Positions 12,670-22,696 of a DNA stretch of 64,000 nucleotides are shown piece by piece. A program made the position numbers and the translations under genes. Numbering within the stretch: position 1 is the first letter of the stretch; every line of letters starts with the position of its first letter. The notes under the pieces are model-generated. The model was not told where the DNA came from. It did not search any database and saw nothing but the letters and a program-made list of their open reading frames with translations. Source of the stretch: Shewanella sp. c952 (GTDB lineage Bacteria; Pseudomonadota; Gammaproteobacteria; Enterobacterales; Shewanellaceae); contig NZ_BPEW01000003.1 of the NCBI RefSeq assembly GCF_019654975.1, positions 124,001 through 188,000 of the forward strand. Direction: 5' to 3'.

Positions 12670-12825
12670 TCAGCACCTCCTAAGCAGCTTAGCGGTTCAT
12701 TTAATCTTATCACTTACGCTAAAAGAAACTAGCCTTAGCAATAGCTAATTATTGATTATCAATCAAAAAGCTTATAAATCATAACCTTGAAAATGTTAAT
12801 TCGAGTTCATACTCAAGCACACAGT

Positions 12826-13260
12826 TTAGGCTATAAACTCATTTATAAATCGATAGAAACAGGCTCGGTTTAACTTAGCGACAAGCCCCCTTTCTAGCTG
12901 CAGCATAATTTTGTCGTTCGTTACGGTAAAACCATCAAAACTTGCAAGCTCATGCTCAGTGCCAATACTTGATATAACTTCAAAAGTACCCGCTTGCTTT
13001 GCATCATAATCAACTATAACGAGCGCTTCACTCACCACGTTAACTTTGAGTTTTTCCACAGGCGTAATTAAATAATATTGACCTTCAACCCTATGCAAAA
13101 TACTGGCAAACAGTTTACTGAACTTAAGTGGCAATTTGCCACCACGATAGTACCAGTCACCGCTGTCTGTGATCTCAAAAATTGCACTAGCATCACATAA
13201 AGGCGCACCTTGATTCAGCGAATTGAGTGCTTCTGTCGCGGTTGCTATTTTTGAGGTCAT
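12826..13260 (-). CDS. DUF1285 family protein
   Basis: This 144-residue cytosolic protein matches the DUF1285 pattern: FEITDSGDWYYRGGKLPLKF, the segment LFASILHRVEGQYYLITPVEKLKV (residues about 49-72) and a C-terminal half with a second small beta domain. No catalytic residues are known for the family. It lies downstream of ydiJ on the same strand, but the ydiJ terminator at 13298-13324 separates them. Confidence 0.8.
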   Translation of the reverse strand: MTSKIATATEALNSLNQGAPLCDASAIFEITDSGDWYYRGGKLPLKFSKLFASILHRVEGQYYLITPVEKLKVNVVSEALVIVDYDAKQAGTFEVISSIGTEHELASFDGFTVTNDKIMLQLERGLVAKLNRACFYRFINEFIA

Positions 13261-13297
13261 CTAAAAGTCCTCTGGAACCCAATCCATCTTTAAAGAC

Positions 13298-13324
13298 AAA
13301 AAAACTAGCCAAAGGCTAGTTTTT
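13298..13324 (-). terminator. Intrinsic terminator after ydiJ
   Basis: On the minus strand ACTAGCC / GGCTAGT forms a 7-bp stem with a 3-nt loop, extended by A/T pairs and ending in a T-run. Confidence 0.8.
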
Positions 13325-13334
13325 CATATTCGCT

Positions 13335-16300
13335 CTAGAGTAAGTTTAATAAAGCTTCTATTGGATGCTTAGGTTTAAAACCACTAAAGCGTTTTACCTG
13401 ACTTCTACAAGAGTAGCCTGATATAAGCACCTGTGAAGGCGGCAGTTTTGCAAGAGTTTGCTCCCAAGACATCGCATAAAGCGTTTTAGAGCGTTCGAGG
13501 TTTTCAGCCTCATGACCATAGGTTCCTGCCATGCCGCAACAACCTAGACTGACCGTATTAAGCTTGGCGCCAAAATGTTCAAAAATGCCTTTCCACTCAT
13601 TGGCGGTATTTGGCTTTGCAGTAGACTCTGTACAATGACTAAACCAAGTAAACTCATGGTCGTCGTTCTCACTGGTTGTGACTTCAGCCTGAGGCAATTT
13701 CTCAATAACATCAAGCAACCATTCATTAGCTAATTGCACATGGAAGTCGCCTCTCGCGCCGCCAAGTACTTCTGCATATTCGTCACGGTAGCAAAGCACT
13801 AGTGCAGGATCAATGCCCACCATTGGCATATCTAGCTTAGCAACTTCATTTAAGAAATCAGCAGTCGACTTTGCCGTTCGGGCAAATTTATCTAAAAAAC
13901 CTTTAATATGGATTGGTTTACCATTTGGCTTGAATGGCAGCAATATAGGTTTAAGACCGAGTTTCTCAATAAGCTTTATAAAATGCAGTACAGTGCCTGC
14001 TTCATAAAAACTATTGAAAGGATCTTGCACAACTAGCACGTATTGGCAGCGCTCAAATTCTGGTATTTGCTGTAATGCCGCAAGATCATAACCTCGACTG
14101 GCATGCCCTTCTAAACGCTGTTTTAACGTCGGTACCGACAGTGCTGGCGAATCAACATAGCCGAGCGACTTTTTAATCACCCACTTACTCAAGCTATTTT
14201 GCGATACAGCATTAACCAGCTTTGGCGCTGATGCCATTAATGGCAATGATTCTTCGATGCCTGCAACTAAATAATCTTTAGCAGGACGCAAATAGCGCTG
14301 ATAATAAATATCAAAGAATTGCGCTCTAAATTTTGGTACATCCACTTTGACTGGACATTGACTAGAGCATGCCTTACACGCTAAACAGCCCTTGAGAGAC
14401 TCCATCACTTCATGGGAGTAATCGTACTCTTTATCTATTTTTAAGCTATTTTGCGCTCTTTGGAGCCAGCCTAAAGGCTTAGCACGCGCCAGCTCATTGA
14501 CATCAATACCTTCTGCTTCAAGTAAACGTAGCCACTCGCGCATTAATCCTGCGCGTCCTTTCGGAGATTGAACTCTATCACCGGTCACCTTAAAAGATGG
14601 GCACATTGGTGAATAATGGCTGTAGTTAAAACACAGGCCGTTACCATTGCAATTCATCACATCAGGAAAGGCGTTACGAGTCTGAATAGGGATCTGTCTG
14701 TCAAAGCTACCGCGCTTAACACTGTCCACATTGTAGAGCATCGGTCCACTATTTTTAGGAGCAACCAACTTACCTGGGTTAAGTTTATTGCTTGGATCAA
14801 ATAATCCTTTAACCTCTTCAAGTAAGCCATATAAGTGCTCACCAAAAACCGCAGGGCCATACTCACCGCGAACACCTTTACCATGCTCGCCCCACATCAA
14901 CCCGCCGTATTTAAGTGTTAAGTCTGCCACCTGATCTGAAATCGTCTTCAGTAGCTTTTCATCATCTACATCACACATATCCAGTGCTGGACGCACATGC
15001 AAAACACCGGCATCGACATGACCAAACATACCATATTGCAGCTCATGGCTATCTAGCAGCGCTCTAAACTCAATAATAAAATCGGCGAGTTTCTCTGGTG
15101 GCACTGCAGTGTCTTCAGCAAATGCCAGAGGCTTACGTGAGCCTTTAGCGGCACCTAAAAGACCAACGGCCTTTTTACGCATAGCATATATGGTGTTAAT
15201 GCTATTTCTGTCAGAGGTGATTTGATAACCTAAAAGCCCCGCCTCTTGCTGTTCAAGCTGTTTAGTTAGCATGGTTTCAAGCAGGTTGAGCCGGGCTTCA
15301 ACATCAGCTTGTTCACCCGCAAACTCAACCATGTTAAGTCCGTCTATCTCTTTACCTGGTACATCGGTGATCAGTGATGACACTGAATGCCAAATGATGT
15401 CTTCTTTGGCGAGGTTAAGCACCTTTGAGTCGACAGTTTCAACAACGGTAGCGTTGGTTTTGACTAAGTCGGGCGCATGACGCAGCGCCGATACAAACGA
15501 ATCATACTTAATGTTGACCATCATGCGGCAGGTTGGCAGCGGCGTAATATTAAGCTTGGCTTCGGTGATCACCGCCAGAGTCCCTTCGGAGCCAGTCAAT
15601 ATTCGCGAAAGATCAAATTGCTCTAGCTGTTCATCCCAAACATTTTTAAGATCATAGCCGGTCAAAAAACGGTTCAATTTGGGAAAACGTTGATCTATCT
15701 GCTCACGGTTGTCTTTGCATATTTTGGCAACCGTTGTCAGTAACTGTTGACCGAGCTCATTGTCAGTAATTCCACTCACATCATCGAGTTCTGCCTGTGT
15801 AACAGGCTTAGTTTCAAGTTCGCTTCCATCAAAGAGTATGCTGGTTAAGCCCAGCACGTGATCTGAGGTTTTACCGTAAACTAATGATCCCGCGCCAGAA
15901 GCGTCAGTGTTAATCATTCCACCTAAAGTGGCACGATTTGACGTTGATAAGTCTGGGCTAAAGAAAAAACCATGGGGGCGCAAAGCATCATTTAGCGCGT
16001 CTTTCACTACACCAGCTTGTACTTTGACCCAGCCTTCTGCCGCATTCACTTCTAAAACCTGATTCATGTAGCGCGACATATCGACAATAATGCCATGGGT
16101 TAAAGACTGCCCATTGGTGCCTGTACCGCCGCCTCTTGCACTAAAGACCACTTTGTTAAACTCTGGTTGATTGGCAAGTGTTAACGCTACTTGCACATCA
16201 TCTGCGGTCTTAGGATAGATAACTGCTTGCGGTAAGAATTGATATACCGAGTTATCGGTGGCTTGGGCTAAACGCGCGCTGTAGCGAGTATCGATATCGC

Positions 16301-16385
16301 CACTAAATTGCCCATCCTCTAACATTGATAAAAAGGAAAGGTAAACAGGTTCAAGCGTTTGTTGATGTGATAGCTTCGGTAACAT
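13335..16385 (-). CDS. ydiJ: YdiJ, FAD-linked and iron-sulfur D-2-hydroxyacid (D-2-hydroxyglutarate) dehydrogenase
   Basis: This 1016-residue fusion aligns along its length with E. coli YdiJ (1018). An FAD-binding PCMH domain (about 45-280, RGGGTGTNGQSL) is followed by the FAD-oxidase C domain (HVDAGVLHVRPALDM), a ferredoxin-like module with CNGNGLCFNY and CLACKACSSQCP, and a C-terminal cysteine-rich domain ending CCGMAGTYGHE. YdiJ-type enzymes oxidise D-2-hydroxyglutarate, a by-product of SerA, and pass electrons to the respiratory chain. I chose ATG 16385, which matches the family start; a TTG five codons upstream is less likely. It is a distant cousin of dld at 58-61 kb. Confidence 0.93.
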   Translation of the reverse strand: MLPKLSHQQTLEPVYLSFLSMLEDGQFSGDIDTRYSARLAQATDNSVYQFLPQAVIYPKTADDVQVALTLANQPEFNKVVFSARGGGTGTNGQSLTHGIIVDMSRYMNQVLEVNAAEGWVKVQAGVVKDALNDALRPHGFFFSPDLSTSNRATLGGMINTDASGAGSLVYGKTSDHVLGLTSILFDGSELETKPVTQAELDDVSGITDNELGQQLLTTVAKICKDNREQIDQRFPKLNRFLTGYDLKNVWDEQLEQFDLSRILTGSEGTLAVITEAKLNITPLPTCRMMVNIKYDSFVSALRHAPDLVKTNATVVETVDSKVLNLAKEDIIWHSVSSLITDVPGKEIDGLNMVEFAGEQADVEARLNLLETMLTKQLEQQEAGLLGYQITSDRNSINTIYAMRKKAVGLLGAAKGSRKPLAFAEDTAVPPEKLADFIIEFRALLDSHELQYGMFGHVDAGVLHVRPALDMCDVDDEKLLKTISDQVADLTLKYGGLMWGEHGKGVRGEYGPAVFGEHLYGLLEEVKGLFDPSNKLNPGKLVAPKNSGPMLYNVDSVKRGSFDRQIPIQTRNAFPDVMNCNGNGLCFNYSHYSPMCPSFKVTGDRVQSPKGRAGLMREWLRLLEAEGIDVNELARAKPLGWLQRAQNSLKIDKEYDYSHEVMESLKGCLACKACSSQCPVKVDVPKFRAQFFDIYYQRYLRPAKDYLVAGIEESLPLMASAPKLVNAVSQNSLSKWVIKKSLGYVDSPALSVPTLKQRLEGHASRGYDLAALQQIPEFERCQYVLVVQDPFNSFYEAGTVLHFIKLIEKLGLKPILLPFKPNGKPIHIKGFLDKFARTAKSTADFLNEVAKLDMPMVGIDPALVLCYRDEYAEVLGGARGDFHVQLANEWLLDVIEKLPQAEVTTSENDDHEFTWFSHCTESTAKPNTANEWKGIFEHFGAKLNTVSLGCCGMAGTYGHEAENLERSKTLYAMSWEQTLAKLPPSQVLISGYSCRSQVKRFSGFKPKHPIEALLNLL

Positions 16386-16435
16386 GGCGGCTTCTGTCAA
16401 TTATTATTCTTAAGTTTATGCCAAACATTATAAAC

Positions 16436-16466
16436 AAAAAAAAGCCGCTAAAAAGCGGCTTTTTTA
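16436..16466 (-). terminator. Intrinsic terminator after ppsA
   Basis: AAGCCGCT / AGCGGCTT stem with AAAA loop, flanked by A-runs and T-runs; on the minus strand it ends the ppsA message just upstream of ydiJ. Confidence 0.85.
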
Positions 16467-16525
16467 ATGTTTTTAACGAAATGTTAAATCACGCAGAGTT
16501 AACATCCCATTTTTAGTGGCTTACG

Positions 16526-18895
16526 TTAGCCGTGCGCTTCCGCTAGGTATAACCAAGTATCAATCACAGTATCAGGATTTAACGATACTGTATCGATGCC
16601 TTGTTCAACCAACCAAGCCGCGAAGTCATTGTGATCAGAAGGACCTTGACCACAAATACCGACGTATGCACCTTTTGCTTTAGCCGCTTTAATGGCCATA
16701 GCAAGTAGCGCTTTAACCGCATCATTTCGCTCATCAAACAGATGGCTGATAATACCTGAGTCACGATCTAGACCAAGTGTTAGCTGGGTTAAGTCATTTG
16801 AACCGATAGAGAAACCATCGAAATGCTCAAGGAACTGGTCAGCCAGCAATGCGTTTGATGGTAGCTCACACATCATGATAACGCGTAGGCCATCTTTACC
16901 ACGCTCAAGACCTTCCTCTTTAAGCAGCTCAATAACTTGTGCAGCTTCGCTCACTGTACGAACGAACGGGATCATGATCTCTACGTTGGTAAGACCCATC
17001 TCATTACGTACACGTTTAATCGCTTCACACTCAAGTGCAAAACAATCACGGAACGATTCAGAGATATAACGGCTAGCACCACGGAAGCCCAACATTGGGT
17101 TTTCTTCTTCAGGCTCATAACGGTCACCACCTACAAGGTTTGCGTATTCGTTTGACTTAAAGTCAGACATACGAACAATAACCTTTTTAGGATGGAATGC
17201 TGAAGCGATAGTCGCGATACCTTCAACCAAGCGAGCAACATAATACTCAACTGGAGAGTCGTAACCTGCGATCATCTCGTGGATCTCTTCCTGAAGTTCA
17301 GCTGTTTGCTGGTTAAACTCAAGTAGAGCCTTTGGATGAATACCTATCATGCGGTTAATGATGAACTCAAGACGTGCAAGTCCAACACCTTCGTTAGGCA
17401 GACGAGCGAAATCAAATGCTCTGTCAGGGTTACCGACATTCATCATAATCTTCATAGGAAGATCAGGCATTGAATCAACACGTGATGAAATCACTTCAAA
17501 ATCTTGCAGACCATTGTAGATAAAACCAGTATCACCTTCGGCACAAGAAACAGTCACTTCCTGACCATTTTGAATGCGTTCAGTTACATCGCCACAACCA
17601 ACGACTGCTGGAACACCTAATTCACGAGCAATAATTGCTGCGTGACAAGTACGTCCACCACGGTTAGTAACAATCGCGCTTGCACGCTTCATGATTGGCT
17701 CCCAATCAGGGTCAGTCATGTCTGTAACGAGTACATCACCGGGTTGGATCTGGTCCATATCGTCAATTGACTTAAGAACTTTAGCAACACCTTTACCGAT
17801 CTTGTGTCCGATTGCACGGCCTTCACAAACTACGTCACCTTGAGTCTTAAGGTGGTAACGCTCAATAAGCTGTACATCTTCACGAGAACGAACAGTTTCA
17901 GGGCGAGCTTGAACAATATACAACTTACCGTCGTTACCGTCTTTTGCCCACTCGATGTCCATTGGACGACCGTAGTGCTTCTCGATAGTCATCGCCTGCT
18001 TGGCAAGCTCTTGTACTTCTGCGTCATTGATTGAGAATTCTCGGCGCTTATCAGCGGCGATATCTTCAATCTTAACTTGCTTACCGTGGGATTCATCATC
18101 TGAATACACCATCTGAATAAGCTTGCTACCAATATTGCGACGAACAACCGCTTTATGGCCAGCAACTAAACTTGGCTTATGAACATAAAATTCATCAGGG
18201 TTAACCGCACCTTGAACAACCATTTCACCTAGACCGAATGAAGAGGTAATAAATACCACATCATTGTTGCCAGACTCAGTGTCCATAGTGAACATGACAC
18301 CAGAAGATGCCTTATCAGAGCGCACCATACGCTGAACACCAGCAGAAAGTGCAACACCTTTATGGTCATATCCTTGGTGAACTCGGTATGAAATAGCTCG
18401 GTCATTAAACAAAGAAGCAAATACATGCTTAGTTGCTACGAGTACCGCTTCATAACCCTTAACGTTTAGGAATGTTTCTTGTTGTCCCGCAAAAGATGCA
18501 TCCGGCATATCTTCTGCAGTAGCTGAAGAGCGAACCGCAAAAGATGCGTCACTGGTTTCAGCGGCAAGTTTGTCGTAAGAATCACGAACGACTTGCTCAA
18601 ATTCTGGATGGAACGGGGTATCGATAACCCACTGTCTAATCTGTGCACCTGCTGTAGCGAGTGCGTTCACGTCATCTACATCTAGAGTTTCTAGAATTTC
18701 GTATATCTTCTGGTTAAGTCCGCTTTGTTCAAGAAATTCATTGAACGCAAAAGACGTTGTAGCAAATCCACCAGGCACTTGAACACCTGCATTTGAAAGA
18801 TTGCTAATCATCTCACCAAGAGAAGCGTTCTTACCGCCGACCTTGTTGACGTCACCCATGCCTAATTCTTGATACCAGAGTACGTATTGCTGCAC
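16526..18895 (-). CDS. ppsA: Phosphoenolpyruvate synthase
   Basis: This 789-residue enzyme converts pyruvate, ATP and water to PEP, AMP and phosphate for gluconeogenesis from lactate, pyruvate and acetate. The order is an N-terminal ATP-binding domain ([33 protein letters not shown]), the swivelling phosphohistidine domain with His418 in [10 protein letters not shown], and a C-terminal PEP-binding barrel with [11 protein letters not shown] and the catalytic Cys in GICGQGPSD. The length matches E. coli PpsA (792). It is divergent from ppsR, its regulatory kinase/phosphotransferase. The gene fits the three-carbon and two-carbon acid metabolism elsewhere in the window (lldP/dld, acs). Confidence 0.98.
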   Translation of the reverse strand: MQQYVLWYQELGMGDVNKVGGKNASLGEMISNLSNAGVQVPGGFATTSFAFNEFLEQSGLNQKIYEILETLDVDDVNALATAGAQIRQWVIDTPFHPEFEQVVRDSYDKLAAETSDASFAVRSSATAEDMPDASFAGQQETFLNVKGYEAVLVATKHVFASLFNDRAISYRVHQGYDHKGVALSAGVQRMVRSDKASSGVMFTMDTESGNNDVVFITSSFGLGEMVVQGAVNPDEFYVHKPSLVAGHKAVVRRNIGSKLIQMVYSDDESHGKQVKIEDIAADKRREFSINDAEVQELAKQAMTIEKHYGRPMDIEWAKDGNDGKLYIVQARPETVRSREDVQLIERYHLKTQGDVVCEGRAIGHKIGKGVAKVLKSIDDMDQIQPGDVLVTDMTDPDWEPIMKRASAIVTNRGGRTCHAAIIARELGVPAVVGCGDVTERIQNGQEVTVSCAEGDTGFIYNGLQDFEVISSRVDSMPDLPMKIMMNVGNPDRAFDFARLPNEGVGLARLEFIINRMIGIHPKALLEFNQQTAELQEEIHEMIAGYDSPVEYYVARLVEGIATIASAFHPKKVIVRMSDFKSNEYANLVGGDRYEPEEENPMLGFRGASRYISESFRDCFALECEAIKRVRNEMGLTNVEIMIPFVRTVSEAAQVIELLKEEGLERGKDGLRVIMMCELPSNALLADQFLEHFDGFSIGSNDLTQLTLGLDRDSGIISHLFDERNDAVKALLAMAIKAAKAKGAYVGICGQGPSDHNDFAAWLVEQGIDTVSLNPDTVIDTWLYLAEAHG

Positions 18896-19021
18896 AGTTC
18901 TAATCTCCGCAAGTATATTTTAGTGTGGCTCTTCACACGAGAGCAGCGGCATTTTACACTCCCCAACAACAAGCGTAAATGTATAATTTTATTTGTAATT
19001 TTATTACTACAAGAGGTCAAA

Positions 19022-19834
19022 ATGTTGCGTAAAGTATTTTATATCTCAGATGGGACGGCGATCACAGCGGAAGTGTTTGGCCATGCAGTTTTAAGTCAAT
19101 TTCCCCTTGAATTTGACGCACTTACAATTCCGTTCGTTGAAACAGAAAAAAAAGCTGAAGCGGTTAAGGCTCAAATTAATGATTGTTTTATTACAACAGG
19201 TGAGCGACCGCTGGTTTTCCATTCTATCGTCAAAGCTGAGATTAGAGACATCATATATAGCAGCGAAGGACTCGATTATGACTTTTTGAACACATTCGTT
19301 GCACCTTTAGAGAAACAATTAGGCATACCTGCAACGCCAGCTTTACACCGAACTCATGGTAAAACCAATGACAGTTATGAAGCGCGAATAGAAGCAATTA
19401 ACTACGCAATGGAAAATGATGACGGCCAAACCATGAAACACATGGATAAAGCAGACCTGATTTTGTTAGGCGTATCTCGTTGCGGTAAAACGCCATCGAG
19501 CCTGTACCTATCAATGCAGTTTGGTATAAAGGCAGCAAACTACCCTTTCACCGAAGATGATATGGATAATTTGAAACTTCCGGATGCGTTGAAACGCAAC
19601 AAAGATAAACTGTTTGGGCTAACCATTGATCCCGTTCGTTTACATGAGATCCGTCAAAGCCGTATGTCGAATAGTCGTTACTCTTCACTGCGCCAATGCA
19701 GGACTGAAGTGAAAGAAGTAGAAATGATGTACAAAAGGGAGCGTATTCCGTTTGTAAATACCACCAACCATTCGGTTGAAGAGATTGCGACCAAGATTTT
19801 AGAAGCAACCAGCCTAGAGCGTCACATGTTCTAA
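19022..19834 (+). CDS. ppsR: PpsR, PEP synthase regulatory kinase / pyrophosphorylase
   Basis: This 270-residue DUF299 protein inactivates PpsA by ADP-dependent threonine phosphorylation and reactivates it by Pi-dependent phosphorolysis. The family P-loop GVSRCGKT is at residues 150-157. I chose ATG 19022 because the product begins [17 protein letters not shown] like E. coli PpsR and AGAGG precedes it; the open frame continues upstream to 18869 without conserved content and overlaps ppsA. It is divergent from ppsA, the usual arrangement. Confidence 0.96.
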   Translation: MLRKVFYISDGTAITAEVFGHAVLSQFPLEFDALTIPFVETEKKAEAVKAQINDCFITTGERPLVFHSIVKAEIRDIIYSSEGLDYDFLNTFVAPLEKQLGIPATPALHRTHGKTNDSYEARIEAINYAMENDDGQTMKHMDKADLILLGVSRCGKTPSSLYLSMQFGIKAANYPFTEDDMDNLKLPDALKRNKDKLFGLTIDPVRLHEIRQSRMSNSRYSSLRQCRTEVKEVEMMYKRERIPFVNTTNHSVEEIATKILEATSLERHMF

Positions 19835-20200
19835 TGCTGATGATTGAATGAAGGCTTTTTTAAAGCCTTCATTTATCGAAACATGAAGACATTGGGCCTC
19901 GAGCAGGTCTTTATGTTGATTAATAATCACTATCCACAACTTCTTTTATGAATAAACAACACATCACACTGGCTTATTATCTTGCTTGCTATACGCACTT
20001 ACCAGCCCTTGCTAATACAACAACTATTTTAAGCTAATCAAGCATTTCAGCACTACTTATGCATAACATAAATCAAATAGTTGCTAATAAGAGGCAAATT
20101 AGAGCTAAATTTCCGTTATTTGCCACTGTGCATAACGCTATGATTCGTTATAATCCGAAGTAATCAGGCAAAAAGCCCATACGAACGCTCGGTATTGTGA
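19835..20200. other. Intergenic stretch between ppsR and aroH
   Basis: It holds the ppsR hairpin (AATGAAGGCTTT / AAAGCCTTCATT, 19847-19873) and the aroH promoter region. A perfect TATAAT-like -10 (20149-20154) lies 46 bp before the aroH ATG, with only weak -35 candidates (TGTGCA 20127-20132). I looked for TrpR and TyrR boxes and saw none. A 29-codon frame at 19948 lacks a ribosome site and Trp codons, so it does not look like an attenuation leader. Confidence 0.5.
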
Positions 20201-21262
20201 ATGACCATTAAAACAGACGAACTACGCACCTCACTTTTATGTAAGGTAATTTCACCTGCACAACTCGCTTCTGAATATCCTTTAACTCAAGATGCTGCTG
20301 ACTATCTCGTTGAGCAACGCCGTGAAGTAGAGGCTATTATCAATGGCGATGATCAACGACTACTTGTCATCATCGGCCCATGCTCAATACATGATACAGA
20401 AGCTGCACTCGATTACGCTCAACGCTTAGCAAAGCTGCATCAGCAATATAAGGATGATCTATGTATCCTTATGCGTGTCTATTTTGAAAAGCCACGTACT
20501 ACGGTCGGTTGGAAAGGACTTATTTCGGATCCCGATTTAGATGGCAGCTTTAGTCCTAACAAAGGTTTGCGTAAAGCGCGCCACCTTTTGCAGCAGATCA
20601 CTGAACTAAAACTACCTATCGCAACAGAATTCCTCGATATGGTTAATGGCCAGTACATTGCAGACTTGATCACTTGGGGCGCGATTGGCGCACGTACTAC
20701 AGAAAGCCAAATACACCGTGAGATGGCGTCAGCACTTTCATGCCCTGTTGGTTTTAAAAATGGTACTGACGGTAACATCGATATTGCTGTTGATGCAGTA
20801 CGAGCAGCGCAGGCTCCACATATCTTCTACTCACCAGATAAAGACGGTGCAATGGCCGTTTACCGTACTCATGGTAACCCTTATGGCCACATCATCTTAC
20901 GCGGCGGCAAGCAACCAAACTACCATAGCGAAGATATCGAAAAAGCAGCCACTCAATTAGCGAGTGTGGGTGTGACTCAGCGTATGGTTGTCGATTTTAG
21001 CCACGGTAATAGCCAGAAGAAGCATAAGCAACAGTTCAATGTTGCTGATTCAATTATGCAGCAGATGGGCCAAGGCTCTACAGCCATTGCTGGCATAATG
21101 GCTGAAAGCTTTATCGAAGAAGGCAATCAGAAAGTCGTTGCGGGTGAAAAGCTCGTATATGGCAAGAGTATTACTGATGCTTGTATTCACTGGGAAGATT
21201 CAGAAGTACTGCTGCGCGATCTGGCAAAAGCATCCAGAGCCAGAATTAATTTACTAAAGTGA
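20201..21262 (+). CDS. aroH: DAHP synthase, AroH-like (3-deoxy-7-phosphoheptulonate synthase)
   Basis: This 353-residue class I DAHP synthase condenses PEP and erythrose-4-phosphate in the first step of the shikimate pathway. Metal and substrate motifs are intact: IIGPCSIHD near residue 50, YFEKPRTTVGWKGL, and GARTTESQIHREMASALSCPVGFKNGTDG. By eye it is much closer to E. coli AroH (opening TDELRT, EFLDMVxGQ, DFSHGN, GIMAES) than to AroF or AroG, so Trp-type feedback is suggested, but isozyme sensitivity cannot be proved from sequence alone. An intrinsic terminator follows. Confidence 0.95.
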   Translation: MTIKTDELRTSLLCKVISPAQLASEYPLTQDAADYLVEQRREVEAIINGDDQRLLVIIGPCSIHDTEAALDYAQRLAKLHQQYKDDLCILMRVYFEKPRTTVGWKGLISDPDLDGSFSPNKGLRKARHLLQQITELKLPIATEFLDMVNGQYIADLITWGAIGARTTESQIHREMASALSCPVGFKNGTDGNIDIAVDAVRAAQAPHIFYSPDKDGAMAVYRTHGNPYGHIILRGGKQPNYHSEDIEKAATQLASVGVTQRMVVDFSHGNSQKKHKQQFNVADSIMQQMGQGSTAIAGIMAESFIEEGNQKVVAGEKLVYGKSITDACIHWEDSEVLLRDLAKASRARINLLK

Positions 21263-21283
21263 TTTAATTCAAACTTATAAAAA

Positions 21284-21319
21284 AGCGCATCGACTGAATT
21301 CACTCGATGCGCTTTTTTA
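21284..21319 (+). terminator. Intrinsic terminator after aroH
   Basis: AGCGCATCGA / TCGATGCGCT 10-bp stem around a 10-nt loop, preceded by AAAA and followed by T6. Confidence 0.9.
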
Positions 21320-21344
21320 TGTATTCAGCAAAAGATGACTAGGG

Positions 21345-21379
21345 GCTGTTGATCTTTGATTGCTTGGAAGATCAACAGC
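21345..21379. repeat. 12-bp perfect inverted repeat without T-run
   Basis: GCTGTTGATCTT (21345-21356) and AAGATCAACAGC (21368-21379) are exact reverse complements around an 11-nt spacer, directly after the stop of the minus-strand lipoprotein gene. Lack of a T-run argues against a standard terminator; it may be a factor-dependent end or 3' stabilising stem. Confidence 0.7.
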
Positions 21380-21381
21380 AC

Positions 21382-21903
21382 CTAATGATTGTTGTAGTAA
21401 CTATCGTGGTTAGCTTTCAGCTTCATATCTTGTTGACCTTGATAAACCTCTATTAACGCAAAGTCTGCTTTTTGTAAATAAATCCACCCCTCTTTTACAC
21501 GTATCCAATGCTCGCCTTGTCTGTCGAACACTTTAGGAAACGCTCCCCACCCAGAAGATGAAATATCCAATTGTTCAAACCGAATAAAACTCTTTGCTGG
21601 GGCAGTTAAACTTGGCATTTGATAAATTTTGTTAAAAAGCCCAAGCAGTTCACTTTTATCTGTCTCAGAAAACTGATAACAACTCACCTTATTTAGGCTT
21701 CTATCAAACCAGTAATATGGCTTAGCGTCTGAAAACCGATAGACAGTACAATCGTTAAACGTAATCGCCCATGGCTTTGCTTGTTTAAAACCGATAAAAC
21801 CTTCAAACCTAATGCTAGTCTCTTTATTTTCAGTACTTTGACACCCTAATAAAACTAAGGTCATACCCGCAATCAATAGACTCTTTATACCTTTACTGCC
21901 CAT
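21382..21903 (-). CDS. Uncharacterised lipoprotein
   Basis: This 173-residue protein has a lipoprotein signal (IKSLLIAGMTLVLLGCQS), with the lipidated Cys about 20 residues from the chosen start. The mature domain contains four further cysteines and aromatic-rich stretches (IRFEGFIGFKQAKPWAITFNDC, WGAFPKVFDRQGEHWIRVKEGW). I do not recognise the family. I chose ATG 21903, preceded by GGAG; in-frame ATGs at 21918 and 21939 would lengthen the n-region. It is monocistronic, convergent with aroH and divergent from the thioesterase gene. Confidence 0.7.
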   Translation of the reverse strand: MGSKGIKSLLIAGMTLVLLGCQSTENKETSIRFEGFIGFKQAKPWAITFNDCTVYRFSDAKPYYWFDRSLNKVSCYQFSETDKSELLGLFNKIYQMPSLTAPAKSFIRFEQLDISSSGWGAFPKVFDRQGEHWIRVKEGWIYLQKADFALIEVYQGQQDMKLKANHDSYYNNH

Positions 21904-22053
21904 CAAGCTTGACTCCATATAAGCGCTTTTTCTATGCATAGCAACGATACCTATTAGCCGTAGAGTTTAAAGCTAACATGTTAGAGCCACTATTCTAATG
22001 CCTATGAAAGGAGTATAGTCGCGCCTTTCTTGTGCATAACCTTAGGTTGCCGT

Positions 22054-22479
22054 ATGCCCTTAACTCAAACTCCGACTCAATTTAGTGAAGCGATGTCACT
22101 AAGAATTGAGCAGTCTGAAGCTCGCGTTATTAAAGCTGTGTTTCCATCAATTACTAACCACCACAATACACTATTTGGTGGGGAAGCTTTAGCTTGGATG
22201 GATGAGACAGCATTCATTGCTGCTACACGCTTTTGTCGCAAAACACTTGTTACTGTCAGTTCAGACAGAATTGATTTTAATAAGGCGATCCCAGCAGGCT
22301 CTCTAGCGGAGATTATTGCCAGAGTGATTCATGTAGGTAATACCTCAATCAAAGTTGAAGTTAATATTTTTGTAGAAGATATGTACCAAGACCTTCGCGA
22401 ACATGCGATACGCGGTGTATTTACCTTTGTCGCGGTAGACGACGATAGAAAACCAACAACAGTTTGGACCCAAGGATAA
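22054..22479 (+). CDS. Acyl-CoA thioesterase, YciA/hotdog family
   Basis: This 141-residue single hotdog domain hydrolyses acyl-CoA thioesters. Family motifs visible are HHNTLFGGEALAWMDETAFIAA with the catalytic-helix Asp, then TVSSDRIDFNKAIPAGSLAEI and GNTSIKVEVNIF. I chose ATG 22054 (MPLTQTPTQF); a TTG at 22030 would add eight residues with no family support. It is separated from crbR by 217 bp containing the CrbR-type palindrome, so the two are probably independent transcription units. Substrate preference cannot be read from the sequence. Confidence 0.9.
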   Translation: MPLTQTPTQFSEAMSLRIEQSEARVIKAVFPSITNHHNTLFGGEALAWMDETAFIAATRFCRKTLVTVSSDRIDFNKAIPAGSLAEIIARVIHVGNTSIKVEVNIFVEDMYQDLREHAIRGVFTFVAVDDDRKPTTVWTQG

Positions 22480-22562
22480 ACGTATAAATTAAAGAGGTTT
22501 AGTTAAAACCTCTTTAATTTGTTTCAAATTTTTGATTTACCCATTAATAGATAGTTAAACCT

Positions 22563-22578
22563 TTAGACCAAAGTCTAA
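22563..22578. promoter_or_regulatory. Palindrome upstream of crbR, candidate CrbR operator
   Basis: TTAGACCAAAGTCTAA is an inverted repeat (TTAGAC/GTCTAA) centred about 126 bp before the crbR ATG. A near-identical palindrome lies upstream of acs (29024-29039). A -10-like TATAAC at 22602-22607 would put the site next to the -35 region, a plausible activator position. Confidence 0.6.
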
Positions 22579-22696
22579 CTCCGCGCAAAATTTTACCAAT
22601 TTATAACGTTTGTCGGATAAAGCCATAGAATAGCTTGTCATTTATCTGTTACATTGAAAGCATCTTCACGAGCAACCAAAATAACCCTATAAAGCC

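Noticed and set aside
19948..20037. 29-codon frame upstream of aroH as a leader peptide for attenuation
   Set aside because: No ribosome site, no Trp codons, and no terminator/antiterminator pair before aroH.
20041..20200. TrpR or TyrR operator upstream of aroH
   Set aside because: Searched by eye for GTACTAGTT-type and TGTAAA-N6-TTTACA-type boxes; neither is present.
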